From Peptoclostridium litorale DSM 5388 (GTDB taxonomy: Bacteria; Bacillota; Clostridia; Peptostreptococcales; Peptostreptococcaceae), in assembly GCF_900141635.1 (NCBI RefSeq), contig NZ_FSRH01000010.1, positions 1 through 64,000 on the forward strand: 64,000 nt of DNA, read 5' to 3'. Below are positions 35,272-44,984 of the stretch, piece by piece (the stretch's first letter is position 1; each line of letters starts with the position of its first letter). The notes beneath the pieces were generated by a model that was not told where the DNA came from, searched no databases, and was given only the letters and a program-made list of their open reading frames with translations. The position numbers and the translations under genes were made by a program.

Positions 35272-36810
35272 TTATATTTTTTGGAGCGTTATAATAATTT
35301 CAAGTCCTTCCCCCGGAAGGCTTATAGCCTCTATGCTTCCCCCGTGCTGCTCAACTATGGTCTTTGCTATTGCCAGTCCAAGACCGCTTCCAGGCTGCTG
35401 GTGGCTTCTGGCCTCGTCCGCCCTGTAGAACTTTTCAAATATCCTGTCCAGCTTGTCTTGTGGCACGCCCACTCCGTTGTCCTTTATGCTTAGCTGAACC
35501 GCAGGCACTTCATTATACACTGTATTTTTCATGTTCACATCAATAACAAGTGTCTCCGTTTTTGCGTATTTTATGGAATTTGTAATTATATTAAGCACAA
35601 CACGCTTCATTTTCTCCACGTCCACTTCGACCGTCTCTCCTTCAGGCAGGTCGGCATGGTAGCGGATTTCAATTGGACTATCGGCTATATCGTATCTGAA
35701 TTCATCTATTATATCCTCCATGACTGCATTGAAGTTTACATTATAGAATGTATAGTTTCCAATACCTGTTTCCAGCTCACTGAATGTCTTGAGCTCTTCG
35801 AGCATGCTGTCCATATCCTGAACTTTCCTGTGTATGTTGGAGAGATATCTGTCCATTTTTTCCGGCGTGCTGACAACCCCGTCTCTTATGGCGTCAATGT
35901 GTATCTTTATGGATGTCATTGGCGTTTTGAGGTCATGCGACAGGTTCGCAAGAAACTCCTGCCTTGTCTTTTCAATCTGACGGCGGTACTTCCTGCCCGC
36001 ATCCAAATCTACAATCATGTCATTTATCGCAAGCACAAGCTCATTTAGAACCCCCCTTGCACGGCTTTTCATCCTGTAGCTGAAATTCCCGTCTCTCACC
36101 TGGTTTGTTGCCTGTATAATGTCGTCTATAGGCCTTGTGATTTCCCTCGACATCCTGTATGAAAAGAACGCCTGCATGAGCGCCATCATTCCTATTATGA
36201 GTATTAAGTTTTGCATAACCGCCTGTGAAATCCTGCCTGGTATGTTTGTGAATTTTCGAAGTATGAATATGCTTCCTTCATCGCCGTCATTAAAGTAAAA
36301 GTCCGTCTGGCGCTGCACTACATAGCCAGTCTTCACGAAAAGCTCCTGATTGTTTGTCTCCATTCCGCCCTTGAACTTTGGCAGGACATCCCCCCCTAGA
36401 CCCTTCATCTTTTCAGTGACTTCCTTCCCTGCCTTTGTGCTGAGGTCATTTACAGATATAACCTGGTCGTTTCTTCTTATCAGGACTATCATCTCATAGC
36501 GCCTTATCTCGTCCTCATTGAGTATCACATCATGATTCTTGACGTTGAGTACACTGTCCGGGTTTTCGAGTATCAAATTGTTAAAGTACCTCGAAGTATA
36601 CTCTGATGAATTATACCGCTCCATCTGCCATATTTCCCGGTTGAAAAACTCGGGATTCGTTAGGAATATGAACGCCTTTGGGCCGTACAGCATGTAATTG
36701 TATGAAATGAGAATTACGATGGGGATAAGGAGTGAAATCATCCACATGAAAAACATCTTGCCCCTGAGCTTTCGAGTCCCTCCAGAAATTCTATCACGTT
36801 TTTTTTCCAT
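35272..36810 (-). CDS. Sensor histidine kinase paired with the RND pump
   Basis: 512 residues from ATG 36810 (AAAGGTG 6 bases upstream; the in-frame GTG three codons earlier is inside that site). Helix about 25-47, a large extracytoplasmic sensor about 48-205, second helix about 210-232, HAMP, H-box NLSHDLKTPMTSIKIH, then ATPase boxes NSIKYA, DNGVGVPQDKL and GSGLGLAIAK. The sizeable outer domain suggests direct sensing of a compound or envelope stress outside the membrane, leading to pump control through the next gene. Confidence 0.93.
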   Translation of the reverse strand: MEKKRDRISGGTRKLRGKMFFMWMISLLIPIVILISYNYMLYGPKAFIFLTNPEFFNREIWQMERYNSSEYTSRYFNNLILENPDSVLNVKNHDVILNEDEIRRYEMIVLIRRNDQVISVNDLSTKAGKEVTEKMKGLGGDVLPKFKGGMETNNQELFVKTGYVVQRQTDFYFNDGDEGSIFILRKFTNIPGRISQAVMQNLILIIGMMALMQAFFSYRMSREITRPIDDIIQATNQVRDGNFSYRMKSRARGVLNELVLAINDMIVDLDAGRKYRRQIEKTRQEFLANLSHDLKTPMTSIKIHIDAIRDGVVSTPEKMDRYLSNIHRKVQDMDSMLEELKTFSELETGIGNYTFYNVNFNAVMEDIIDEFRYDIADSPIEIRYHADLPEGETVEVDVEKMKRVVLNIITNSIKYAKTETLVIDVNMKNTVYNEVPAVQLSIKDNGVGVPQDKLDRIFEKFYRADEARSHQQPGSGLGLAIAKTIVEQHGGSIEAISLPGEGLEIIITLQKI

Positions 36811-36873
36811 TTCAGTCACCTTTCAAATATGCACAAAAAGAGACCTAGGCCTCTTTGCATATGCTTTATTCTT

Positions 36874-38013
36874 TTATTGTACCATTACCAGTTTGCCGTC
36901 GTCCAAAAATTCTTTGCCTTCCACTACGACCTTGTCCCCTGCGCTTATTCCACGCGCAATCTCCACAATGCCTTCGTTTGAAATCCCCATTTCCACGGGA
37001 GTCCTGCGGGCAGCACTTGAATCGTCAACCACATATACATAGTCCTGCGGCCCCTCTGAAATCACAGCAGACTTTGGAATTAGTACGGCATCTTCTTTCG
37101 ATCCCGTCTTAATGCTTATTTCAGCATACATCCCCGGCTGAATCCTCTTGTCGTCATCTGATATGCTTATCTCCACGGGATACGAGCCCTTTTTAGCCGT
37201 GTAAGATACGGAAGCCACCTCTCCGCTATATGTCCTATAAAGCGTATTGACGTATATTTCAACCTCCTGGCCCGGTTTTACGCTGTTTACATATTTTGAC
37301 GCTATCGAAGCTTCAATAACCATGGAATCCTTCACAATTATAGTGAATCCGTTTTGTGAAGATGCAAACATGCCTTCATCAACACTTCGCTGTGTCACTA
37401 TTCCGCTTACCGGGCTCTTTATGACATAATTTTCAGTCTGCTCGGAATACGACGAGCTTGTGCTGTTTAAATTCTTAAGGGCGTTTTCATATGATATCTT
37501 GGCGTTTTCAGAATTAATCCTCGAATTGTCGAGGTCATAGTCAGATACGGCACCCGATTCAAATAGCTTTTTCTTATCCGTATGTACCTTAAGTGCGTTG
37601 TCATACGCCATTTTTGCCTGCTCAACCCCGTTTGAAAGCTGTGCAAGATTTTTGTCCCTGTCTATGTTCAATGAGTCCATGTCGACAGTGAAAAGGATAT
37701 CCCCCTTTCTAACCTCGTCTCCCACCTCGAAATAGACCCTGCTTACTTCACCAGATGCCTTTGCATTCACATTATATGTGCTTGACGGAGCCGCCTGGCC
37801 TATCGTGTATATCTCATCCGAAATGGAGCCCTGCTTTGCCGACGCCACAGTCACCGGAACCTGGTCGGCTGCATTTTTAATTTCCATAGAATCCGATTTT
37901 GCATCCTTTGGACCGCCGTGCGTTTTTGACATTCCCATTCCCGTGAATATGACTATGCCCGCTATGACAGCGCAGGCTATTATTTTTGATCTGTCTTTTA
38001 TAATATTTTTCAT
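36874..38013 (-). CDS. RND efflux periplasmic-adaptor-like protein (membrane fusion protein)
   Basis: 379 residues from ATG 38013, with GGGAG 8 bases upstream. Single N-terminal helix (IIACAVIAGIVIFTGMGM), then lipoyl/barrel-sandwich halves around a short coiled coil (NLAQLSNGVEQAKMAYDNAL, and further KISYENALKNL), and beta-barrel domains. In Gram-positive cells such adaptors stay outside the membrane attached to the pump. It is encoded directly after the RND transporter rather than before it. The C-terminal segment SAGDKVVVEGKEFLDDGKLV is typical. Confidence 0.9.
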   Translation of the reverse strand: MKNIIKDRSKIIACAVIAGIVIFTGMGMSKTHGGPKDAKSDSMEIKNAADQVPVTVASAKQGSISDEIYTIGQAAPSSTYNVNAKASGEVSRVYFEVGDEVRKGDILFTVDMDSLNIDRDKNLAQLSNGVEQAKMAYDNALKVHTDKKKLFESGAVSDYDLDNSRINSENAKISYENALKNLNSTSSSYSEQTENYVIKSPVSGIVTQRSVDEGMFASSQNGFTIIVKDSMVIEASIASKYVNSVKPGQEVEIYVNTLYRTYSGEVASVSYTAKKGSYPVEISISDDDKRIQPGMYAEISIKTGSKEDAVLIPKSAVISEGPQDYVYVVDDSSAARRTPVEMGISNEGIVEIARGISAGDKVVVEGKEFLDDGKLVMVQ

Positions 38014-38081
38014 AATAATCACTCCCGTTTCATACTCTGTAGTCCATAATCTTTTATATAGTTGAACTGATTTGAATTTTA

Positions 38082-38124
38082 AATTGTAATTTTGGGCCGC
38101 ATACCTCAGCCCAGAATTACAATT
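38082..38124 (-). terminator. Hairpin between RND pump and adaptor genes
   Basis: AATTGTAATT-TTGGGC pairs with GCCCAGAATTACAATT (one G-T pair) around an 11-base loop, three bases after the pump stop codon. A moderate AT-rich tail follows on the minus strand. It may attenuate transcription into the adaptor gene or protect the pump mRNA end, so the two genes need not be expressed equally. Confidence 0.55.
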
Positions 38125-38127
38125 GCA

Positions 38128-41100
38128 TTATTTAAACAACCCCGTCTTTACAGACAGCTTTTCTCCCATGCTGTCAAAATTGTAATACATTATAGGAATT
38201 ATAAGCAGAGTCAGAACTGTCGATGCCACAAGGCCAAATATAAGGGCAAATCCAAGCTGGCTGAATGTGTCATTGTAAAGGGCCAGCGGCAGCACCCCGC
38301 CTATTGTAGTAAGCGATGTAGCCAGTACGGGCTGGAATCTCGTCCTTACAGCTTCTGCAATGGCCGATCTTCTGTCCATCCCTTCCGATCTCAAATAGTT
38401 TGTGTAGTCTATGAGCACTATGGCATCGTTTACAGCTATTCCGACAAGGGCTACTACTCCGAACATCGCATAAAAGCCCAGGTTGTTTCCGGTTGCAATC
38501 AGTCCGAATATAACGCCTATTATTGCAAATGGCACTGAAAGCAGTATTACAATAGGCTGGAGCATTGAGTTGAACTGGATTACAAGCACTATATACACAA
38601 GCAGCAGCGCAATAATGAAGCTAAGTGCCATATTGCTCATCTGTTCATTGAGGTCCTTTGCATCTCCCCCGATTACTTTTGCCACTCCTTCAGGCAGACG
38701 TATGTCTTTTGTAGCCTCGCCAAACTGCTTGTTTATAATGTTCGAATTCATTCCCGGCTGTACGTCAGCCTCTACATATACCACTCTTTCTCCGTCTTCA
38801 CGGTCTATCTTGCCTAAGCCCTGCTCATATTCTATAGTCGCCACATCGTGGAAGTTTACAAGGCTTCCGTCATTTGCAGTGAAGAATATCTTGTCAAAAT
38901 CTCTTATGCTCTCTATCTTGCCGTCCGCATAGTAGATTGAAATATCGTACTCGCTGCCGCCGTTCTTGTACGCTCCCGCCTTCGTCCCTGAAATCTGGGT
39001 TCTTATTTCGGATGCAAGCGAGGATATGTTGAGTCCGTAAAGCGCAGCCCTGTTGTTGTCTATGTCTATATTCATCTCCATGAGTCCGCCCTCTGTGGTG
39101 ATCCTTGGCTCCACAACTCCGTCGATCTTCACAAGCTCGTCCAGATACTTCTGCGCCATGCCGCTCAGCTGCTCCATGTCATCTCCTTTAAGCCCTATGC
39201 TCACCGGCGCACCGCTTCTCATCTTTGACATTGAATCCTTGACATCCACTGTGAACTGCGCACCTGGAATGCTTTTGACCTCTTCCCTTATGCTTGTTAT
39301 CATCTGCGCGCCCCCCATTGCACGCTCGTCCTCAGGAACAAGTTCTGCAGATATGACAGCCTTGTAGTCGCCGCCATCTCCCACGTTCACAGTGAATGAC
39401 TCCACGTCTTCATAGTTAAGCACTATCTTTTCGGCCTTAAGTGCAATTTCCTTTGTATCTCCAAGCATTGTTCCAATGGGAGCCTCTATGCTTATGTCTA
39501 TGGCCGACGGCTCTTCCTCCGGGAATAGCTCAAACCTCAGCATCCCCATCGGGATTGTTGCAATCGCTGCTACAAACGTCACCACTGCAATCACTATTAT
39601 GATGGCTTTTCGCTTTCCATTGACAAGAGTCCCGTAAATGAAATCTTTATACCTTTGTGTAAATCCTGCTTTGCCTGTCTTTTTAGCCTTTTCAGCAAGA
39701 TGTACCTTTGCCGCATATATCCCCGTAAATGCCACTGACGCCATTACCGTCATCGGGGTGATTCTCCACTCGTTTGCAAATGCAAGCAGCGAAAGTCCGA
39801 ATATGAAAGCTCCAGATATTATTCTGCCTGTTTTAGGGCTGAATCTCGATTTCTTTTCGCCGTCTTCCTTGTACTTCGAAAGGAATCTCGAGCACAGAGT
39901 AGGCGTCACCACCACGGACACTATTAGGGACGATACTATTATGAATATTACCGTCTTTGGCATTACGCTCATGAATTTTCCCATTATTCCCGGTACATAT
40001 ACAACAGGAAGAAATGCTCCAATGGTAGTAAGAGTCGCCGCAAATATCGCGGGTCCGACCTGGTTTGATCCAACCTTTGAAGCCGTAACCCTGTCCAAGC
40101 CCTCTTCCCTGAGTCTGTCCACATTCTCCATTACAACTATGGCATTGTCCACAAGAAGCCCCAGCGCTATTATGAATCCAGTAAGCGAAATACTGTTGAA
40201 TGTGATTCCCCACTGCTTCATCATAAGGAAACTCATGAGCAGCGAAAGCGGAATTACCGTCGATACAATAAGCGATTCATTAAGACCTATGAATATGAAA
40301 ATGACTATTATTACTGTTATAAGTCCTCCAAGCGCGTTGTTTATGACAGTCCAAAGATCCTCATTAACATCCTGGCTCTGGTCTGAAGTTATGACCGCTT
40401 TGACGTCGGATGGGAATATGTCTCCCGGAGCGTTTTTTACTATGTTTCTAAGCTCTTCGCAGGGCTTTACTATGTCAAATCCGCTGCTTCTGTAAACGGT
40501 TATATAAACGGCCGGAGTAGACTCTTCCTTCTCGCTCTCTCCTCTTATATATACCTGAGAGTATTCATCAGGCTTTTTGTAGCCGTCTTTTACCTGAGCA
40601 ACGTCCCTTAGAAAAACAGTACTGTCTCCGCTGCTGAAAAGAATAAGATTTTCAATCTCCTCTACCGAACTGAAGCTCTCGTCGAGGCGCACATTGAACA
40701 TTTCCTCGTCTATGGCCGCATCCCCGGCTGGAATGTTTACATTTGAAGCCTGAAGTATGTTTTTTAATGTTGCAACGTCCATTCCATACTCCCTGAGCTT
40801 GTTGAAATCCACTATCACCTCTATTTCCCTTTCATAGCCGCCCGAAAGATCAACTTCACGTATGCCCTTTACGTTTTCCATCTGGCTCTTCAGGTCTTCC
40901 CCGAACTCCTTGAGAGCCACCAGGTCATACTCCCCTGTAAGCGTCACCTTGAGAACCGGAATCTCACCTGTTTCCATTACTCCAACATAAGGGTCATACG
41001 CGTCGTCCGGCAGTGATATTTTTGAAATTTCGTTGTTTATCTCCTGCTCTGCATCATCCATGTCGTAATCGTCCTCGAATGACACCATGACCTGAGACAT

Positions 41101-41403
41101 TCCCCCCTGCGTTGTCGACTCGACCTGTGTAACTCCGTCGAGCCCTTTCACCTTGTCTTCTATCTCTTCTGTGATGAGATTCTCGACATCCGTCACCGAG
41201 GCTCCCGGATAAACGGTCTGTATGACCACCTTGTTAAGCGACACATCCGGCACTGACTCCTTTGGCAGTATGCCGTATGTATACACTCCCATAAAAAGCA
41301 GTGTGAATATAATCAGATAGACCACCTTGAAGCGGTCTATGAACAGGGAAGAAATCTTCCCGAACAAGTTTTTAGGTTGTTTTAATTCTGGCAAGTCTTT
41401 CAT
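38128..41403 (-). CDS. RND-family efflux pump (HAE1/AcrB-like)
   Basis: 1091 residues, with 12 predicted helices in the usual RND order: helix 1 near 30-50 (VVYLIIFTLLFMGVYTYGI), a large outer domain, helices 2-6 from about 340, an inserted cytosolic segment about 540-590, helix 7, second outer domain, helices 8-12 to the end. RND signatures: PLSLLMSFLMMK, TGFIIALGLLVDNAIVVMENV with the proton-relay acids in helix 4, and GVVALVGIAVNDAIVLIDY in the second half. It drives proton-coupled export of amphiphiles; no outer-membrane channel is expected or present. AGGAGG lies 5 bases before the start. Confidence 0.95.
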   Translation of the reverse strand: MKDLPELKQPKNLFGKISSLFIDRFKVVYLIIFTLLFMGVYTYGILPKESVPDVSLNKVVIQTVYPGASVTDVENLITEEIEDKVKGLDGVTQVESTTQGGMSQVMVSFEDDYDMDDAEQEINNEISKISLPDDAYDPYVGVMETGEIPVLKVTLTGEYDLVALKEFGEDLKSQMENVKGIREVDLSGGYEREIEVIVDFNKLREYGMDVATLKNILQASNVNIPAGDAAIDEEMFNVRLDESFSSVEEIENLILFSSGDSTVFLRDVAQVKDGYKKPDEYSQVYIRGESEKEESTPAVYITVYRSSGFDIVKPCEELRNIVKNAPGDIFPSDVKAVITSDQSQDVNEDLWTVINNALGGLITVIIVIFIFIGLNESLIVSTVIPLSLLMSFLMMKQWGITFNSISLTGFIIALGLLVDNAIVVMENVDRLREEGLDRVTASKVGSNQVGPAIFAATLTTIGAFLPVVYVPGIMGKFMSVMPKTVIFIIVSSLIVSVVVTPTLCSRFLSKYKEDGEKKSRFSPKTGRIISGAFIFGLSLLAFANEWRITPMTVMASVAFTGIYAAKVHLAEKAKKTGKAGFTQRYKDFIYGTLVNGKRKAIIIVIAVVTFVAAIATIPMGMLRFELFPEEEPSAIDISIEAPIGTMLGDTKEIALKAEKIVLNYEDVESFTVNVGDGGDYKAVISAELVPEDERAMGGAQMITSIREEVKSIPGAQFTVDVKDSMSKMRSGAPVSIGLKGDDMEQLSGMAQKYLDELVKIDGVVEPRITTEGGLMEMNIDIDNNRAALYGLNISSLASEIRTQISGTKAGAYKNGGSEYDISIYYADGKIESIRDFDKIFFTANDGSLVNFHDVATIEYEQGLGKIDREDGERVVYVEADVQPGMNSNIINKQFGEATKDIRLPEGVAKVIGGDAKDLNEQMSNMALSFIIALLLVYIVLVIQFNSMLQPIVILLSVPFAIIGVIFGLIATGNNLGFYAMFGVVALVGIAVNDAIVLIDYTNYLRSEGMDRRSAIAEAVRTRFQPVLATSLTTIGGVLPLALYNDTFSQLGFALIFGLVASTVLTLLIIPIMYYNFDSMGEKLSVKTGLFK

Positions 41404-41728
41404 GTAGGCCTCCTGTAATTTGTTTTCTTCTAAGTAACAATATACACAGGCACTCTTAACAAACTTCTATGTAATTCTAAATAAACTCTAAAGTGATTCT
41501 AAAAAATTAGAAATACTTCTTTGCAGCCGCTTTACATTCAAACATTTAACTATTTCTTTAGCTTAATTTAAACTTGAGTTAAGGTTGGCCACTTATAATA
41601 TCCCCATGCATTAAAACAAATAGCAGCAACAATATATTCAAATTCAACGGCCTTGTACATATCTGCTGTCATCCATCAATGCAAATCTTGCGAACTGAAG
41701 TAAAAAAACAAATAAGGAGAATAATATT
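41404..41728. promoter_or_regulatory. Pump control region with three 11-bp phased repeats
   Basis: No gene is seen in these 325 bases. ATTCTAAA, ACTCTAAA and ATTCTAAA start at 41474, 41485 and 41496, exactly 11 bases apart, followed by an inverted TTAGAAAT at 41507. Direct repeats at helical spacing are typical for OmpR/PhoP-type regulators, and the RND pump gene starts 70 bases away on the minus strand. Confidence 0.55.
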
Positions 41729-41893
41729 GTGGAAAGTATACTTATTGAGGAAAAAATATTCGATGAATACATTGAAAACGCTCAAAATGAGAAGGGCCTG
41801 CTCATATGGATTGAAAACTTCAAGGCCGACCATCCAGTACTCACAAAGAGGATTCCCGCAATCTATAACGATGAGCACGGCAGTATATTTTAA
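41729..41893 (+). CDS. Small acidic protein, unknown
   Basis: 54 residues from GTG 41729 with AAGGAG 9 bases upstream, reading MESILIEEKIFDEYIENAQ, then WIENFKADHPVLTKR and ending NDEHGSIF. It is soluble, acidic and helical. No family is recognised. The overlapping 74-residue frame at 41679 has no ribosome site and an implausible basic composition, so this frame is preferred. Confidence 0.6.
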   Translation: MESILIEEKIFDEYIENAQNEKGLLIWIENFKADHPVLTKRIPAIYNDEHGSIF

Positions 41894-42005
41894 GCGATTA
41901 TAAGCGATTCCACCTGTATAGGCTTATGCGGTGGACTCATTTTGGCATTTCCTGTTTTTGCTATGTTATAATATATATGTCAGCTGAAAAACAGGAGGTT
42001 TTATA

Positions 42006-42191
42006 ATGTATGAATATAAATTTGTCAGGATTGACCTTAGTCCATTCGGGCGCAAGCCCAAGGAAGACCACCATGAAGTAATTGAAAAACACGCTAACAA
42101 GGGATGGCGTCTGGTTCAAATATTTGCCCCTGCCACTTCGGGTTACGGCGCAGCCAGTCATTACGAAATAATATTCGAAAGAGAAAAATAA
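42006..42191 (+). CDS. DUF4177 protein
   Basis: 61 residues with AGGAGG 8 bases upstream. The sequence follows the DUF4177 pattern: MYEYKFVRIDLSPFG, HHEVIEKHANKGWRLVQIFAP and a final strand HYEIIFERE. These small alpha-beta proteins are widespread in Firmicutes; the function is not known. A TATAAT-like box at 41967-41972 may be its promoter. Confidence 0.88.
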   Translation: MYEYKFVRIDLSPFGRKPKEDHHEVIEKHANKGWRLVQIFAPATSGYGAASHYEIIFEREK

Positions 42192-42279
42192 CAGTCTGCG
42201 TAGTCGACGCATAATCTTATATCTCCAGCCATGGATAGCTAAACCTGCATAAAAAATTTCCAAATAAGGAGATGGCCAC

Positions 42280-43740
42280 ATGTATTCACTATTTAAAAAG
42301 GTTACCGCAACCGCAATGCTTATAATTGCACTTGGCGCTTCATCTGTTTTCGCGGATTTCGACAAGTTAAACGAAACACTCCAACACTGCGTGATACTAA
42401 AAGTCAGCCGCCCCTACGCACTTGCCGGCGGGGGAAAAAAGCCCATTGACAGGTCCCAAGGCGGCACATCCCCATTTATAAGCGATGGAAGGACTTTTGT
42501 CCCCGCAAGGTTCATATCTGAAGCTTTTGGAGCCGCTGTGGACTGGGATTCAGCCTCCAGCACCGTGACCGTAAGCATCGATGGCGACACCATAAGCTTT
42601 AGAACAGGCAGCAGCGTAATGTGTGTGAACAGCATCGAAAAGCAAATCGATGCGCCCGCACAGCTTGTGAACGGGAGGATATTCATTCCGCTTAGAACAC
42701 TTTCAGAGTCACTCGAAAAGTCTGTGCGCTGGGTGGACGGTATCATATTCATATCAGATAATGAGCCGGTGATTCAAGAGTCTGACATGAAGGCCTTAGG
42801 CCTTTTTTTCAATGAAGACATAAGGGGCAACACCTCTTCGAATATGCGAAACGGGGGCTTCGTGTGCACATATGATGGCTGGATATACTATGTAAACGAA
42901 TCTGACAGTCGCAAGATATACAGGATGCGAGATGACAAGACAGGCATAGAAAAAGTTTCTGACATAGAATGCGTGCAGGATATAAACATAGCTAACGGAT
43001 TTATATACGCATTCGGTGGATTGGAAGGCACTCTAAATGACGGTATTTACAAGATAAACATAAATTCATTTGGCGAATATGATTTTTTAATAGCAGACCC
43101 TGGAAACTCGACAGTTGTCGGAGACTACATATACTATATTGACTATTCAGGCGATTTGCGCAACTTATGCAGGATAAAAACAGACGGGACGGAGCCTGAA
43201 GTTCTCTATGGAAAAGACTGCAATAGCTTCGAGGTGGCTGGCGAGAACATATACTTTACAGACGAGGTCTACATAGGAGGTGGAAGCATACCCACATATA
43301 CTCTTTACAAAATGGACATATACGGCAAAACTCTCCAGAAGATAGAAGATACGGTTCCTTTCGGAATTACAGTCGTTGGAGACTGGATGTATTACGATTG
43401 CGGCGATATAGGGGCTGAAGACATGTTCAAGCTTTTCAAATACAATCTGATCACGGGCGAAAAAATAAAGCTCACAGACAGGCCTGCACATGACTACAAC
43501 ATGTACGAGGATTTCATATACTATACTACAAGCAGCCTTGATGGAAACGACGAAATGGATGAAATGCACAGAATAAGCCTCGACGGACTCGAGGACACTA
43601 AAATCAAAATCGGAAAATTTTTCGAATTCAATATTGCAGGCGACTGGATATACTATACAGTAGACCACGAAGGCCGCCTCAGCTTCCACCGGATGAAACT
43701 CGACGGATCGAACGTTCAGGATTTTGACGGGCTCAAATAG
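42280..43740 (+). CDS. Secreted stalk (copper amine oxidase N) protein with DUF5050-like propeller
   Basis: 486 residues: signal peptide 1-25 (cleavage after VFA), stalk module about 45-165 (ISDGRTFVPARFISEAFGAA, then NGRIFIPLRTLSESLEK) and then repeated units with IYY and YRM signatures (GWIYYVNESDSRKIYRM, GDYIYYIDYS, GDWMYYDCG, GDWIYYTVD) that match DUF5050-type beta-propeller repeats. It is likely attached to the wall or envelope; no enzymatic motif is seen. AAGGAG lies 6 bases before the start. Confidence 0.88.
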   Translation: MYSLFKKVTATAMLIIALGASSVFADFDKLNETLQHCVILKVSRPYALAGGGKKPIDRSQGGTSPFISDGRTFVPARFISEAFGAAVDWDSASSTVTVSIDGDTISFRTGSSVMCVNSIEKQIDAPAQLVNGRIFIPLRTLSESLEKSVRWVDGIIFISDNEPVIQESDMKALGLFFNEDIRGNTSSNMRNGGFVCTYDGWIYYVNESDSRKIYRMRDDKTGIEKVSDIECVQDINIANGFIYAFGGLEGTLNDGIYKININSFGEYDFLIADPGNSTVVGDYIYYIDYSGDLRNLCRIKTDGTEPEVLYGKDCNSFEVAGENIYFTDEVYIGGGSIPTYTLYKMDIYGKTLQKIEDTVPFGITVVGDWMYYDCGDIGAEDMFKLFKYNLITGEKIKLTDRPAHDYNMYEDFIYYTTSSLDGNDEMDEMHRISLDGLEDTKIKIGKFFEFNIAGDWIYYTVDHEGRLSFHRMKLDGSNVQDFDGLK

Positions 43741-43841
43741 CTTTTTTGATTAAAAACAACTTAATGCTCAGTGTAAAACTCTATTTGTTGGATATACATA
43801 CTTAATATATGCAAATCAATGACCTAAAGGAGGTACTATTT

Positions 43842-44297
43842 ATGAATATTGTAAGTCCAGCATTTGAAAACGAAGGCAGCATACCTTCAAGATATACTTG
43901 TGACGGAGAAAATATCTCTCCTGAGCTGAACTGGAGCGACTTTCCTGATGGCACAAAAAGCTTTGCGCTTATAGCTGACGATCCTGATGCTCCAATGGGA
44001 ACCTGGGTTCACTGGGTGATATATGACATACCTTCAAATTTGAATTCTCTTTCCGAAGGCGTTCCATCCGATGAAATTCTTGAGTTTGGAGCAGTTCATG
44101 GCATAAACGACTTCAAAGACACAGGTTATGGCGGGCCCTGCCCCCCAAAGGGAATTCACAGATATTTCTTCAAGCTCTACGCACTGGATGATATGCTAAA
44201 TCTAAAGCCCGGCCTTACAAAAAAAGCGCTTCTACACGAGATTAAGAGACATGTCTTGGCACAGGCCCAGATATATGGGAAATACAGTAGAATATAG
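43842..44297 (+). CDS. YbhB/YbcL family protein (PEBP, Raf kinase inhibitor-like)
   Basis: 151 residues from ATG 43842, chosen for the TAAAGGAGGT site 7 bases upstream. Phosphatidylethanolamine-binding fold signatures: GENISPELNWSDFP, SFALIADDPDAPMGTWVHWV and GYGGPCPPKGIHRYFFKLYALD. It is cytosolic; a physiological role in bacteria is not established. It is an isolated gene; a stray open piece at 44341-44412 downstream has no support. Confidence 0.95.
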   Translation: MNIVSPAFENEGSIPSRYTCDGENISPELNWSDFPDGTKSFALIADDPDAPMGTWVHWVIYDIPSNLNSLSEGVPSDEILEFGAVHGINDFKDTGYGGPCPPKGIHRYFFKLYALDDMLNLKPGLTKKALLHEIKRHVLAQAQIYGKYSRI

Positions 44298-44448
44298 GAC
44301 ATAACGAAAAATGTCTAACAGCTACCTGAAGATATAGCCAGCATGAAATCCTATTTCTATGAAATATTCCAAAAGGCTGATTTTGACCTAAAGTATGAAA
44401 GAAAGCTATGTTATTAAATTATACAAATCGTCGGCAGGAGTGGGATAT

Positions 44449-44868
44449 ATGAGTAAGCACTTTAAAATAATTACAATTCTTTTCACGTTCATACTTCTTC
44501 TATACTTGTCAAAACAGCTTGAATTAAATGAAATTTTGACTTTTGAAAATATATACGCCAATAAAATGCGCCTGATCCCTATTCTCCCGTTTTTCTTCAT
44601 ACATGTGGCAGCCGGGCTTACAAACATCCCTCTGCCCACATTTATATGGACAACCTCACTCGGGACAATCCCCGGAACTTTCGACTATGTATTTGCAGGC
44701 CACAATATAACCAATATAAAACACGGTTCCCAGATTTTATCACCTAATGTAGTTGCTGCATTTGTCATTTTCGGGATAATAACAATAGGACCCACACTCA
44801 TAAAAAGCACAAAGAAAAAGAAAATAAAAATGGCTAATAGCTGCAGTAATGCTTCCTCAAAACCATGA
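44449..44868 (+). CDS. VTT-domain (TVP38/DedA-like) membrane protein with internal deletion
   Basis: 139 residues from ATG 44449, with AGGAG 8 bases upstream. The start (KIITILFTFILLLYLSKQ, then LTFENIY) matches the first helix of TVP38/TMEM64 proteins. The rest (RLIPILPFFFIHVAAGL, then WTTSLGTIPGTFDYVFAG) matches their C-terminal half. The roughly 80-100 residues that normally lie between are absent, while the frame is intact. It is either an in-frame deletion derivative that has lost its function or a reduced form. Neighbours do not suggest a role. Confidence 0.6.
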   Translation: MSKHFKIITILFTFILLLYLSKQLELNEILTFENIYANKMRLIPILPFFFIHVAAGLTNIPLPTFIWTTSLGTIPGTFDYVFAGHNITNIKHGSQILSPNVVAAFVIFGIITIGPTLIKSTKKKKIKMANSCSNASSKP

Positions 44869-44870
44869 AA

Positions 44871-44915
44871 ATTTTGGTGCTATTTCTTATGATTCCATAG
44901 AAAAAGCACCAAAAT
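44871..44915. terminator. Hairpin between convergent genes
   Basis: ATTTTGGTGCT pairs with AGCACCAAAAT and the stem extends through TTTCT/AGAAA around an 11-base loop. It lies 3 bases after the VTT-like gene and 70 bases before the end of the minus-strand GGDEF gene. Confidence 0.75.
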
Positions 44916-44984
44916 GGCCAAATTCATCTATGATAATATAGAAGTCCTCTGCCTATGGTGCCTTTTTTGTATCAGCCATCTGCG

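Noticed and set aside
39638-40495. 285-residue open frame antisense to the RND pump gene
   Set aside because: It mirrors the codon pattern of the pump gene, has no ribosome site and reads as low-complexity Ser/Thr/Met sequence.
41679-41903. 74-residue basic frame overlapping the small acidic gene
   Set aside because: No ribosome site and unnatural composition; the GTG frame at 41729 is better supported.
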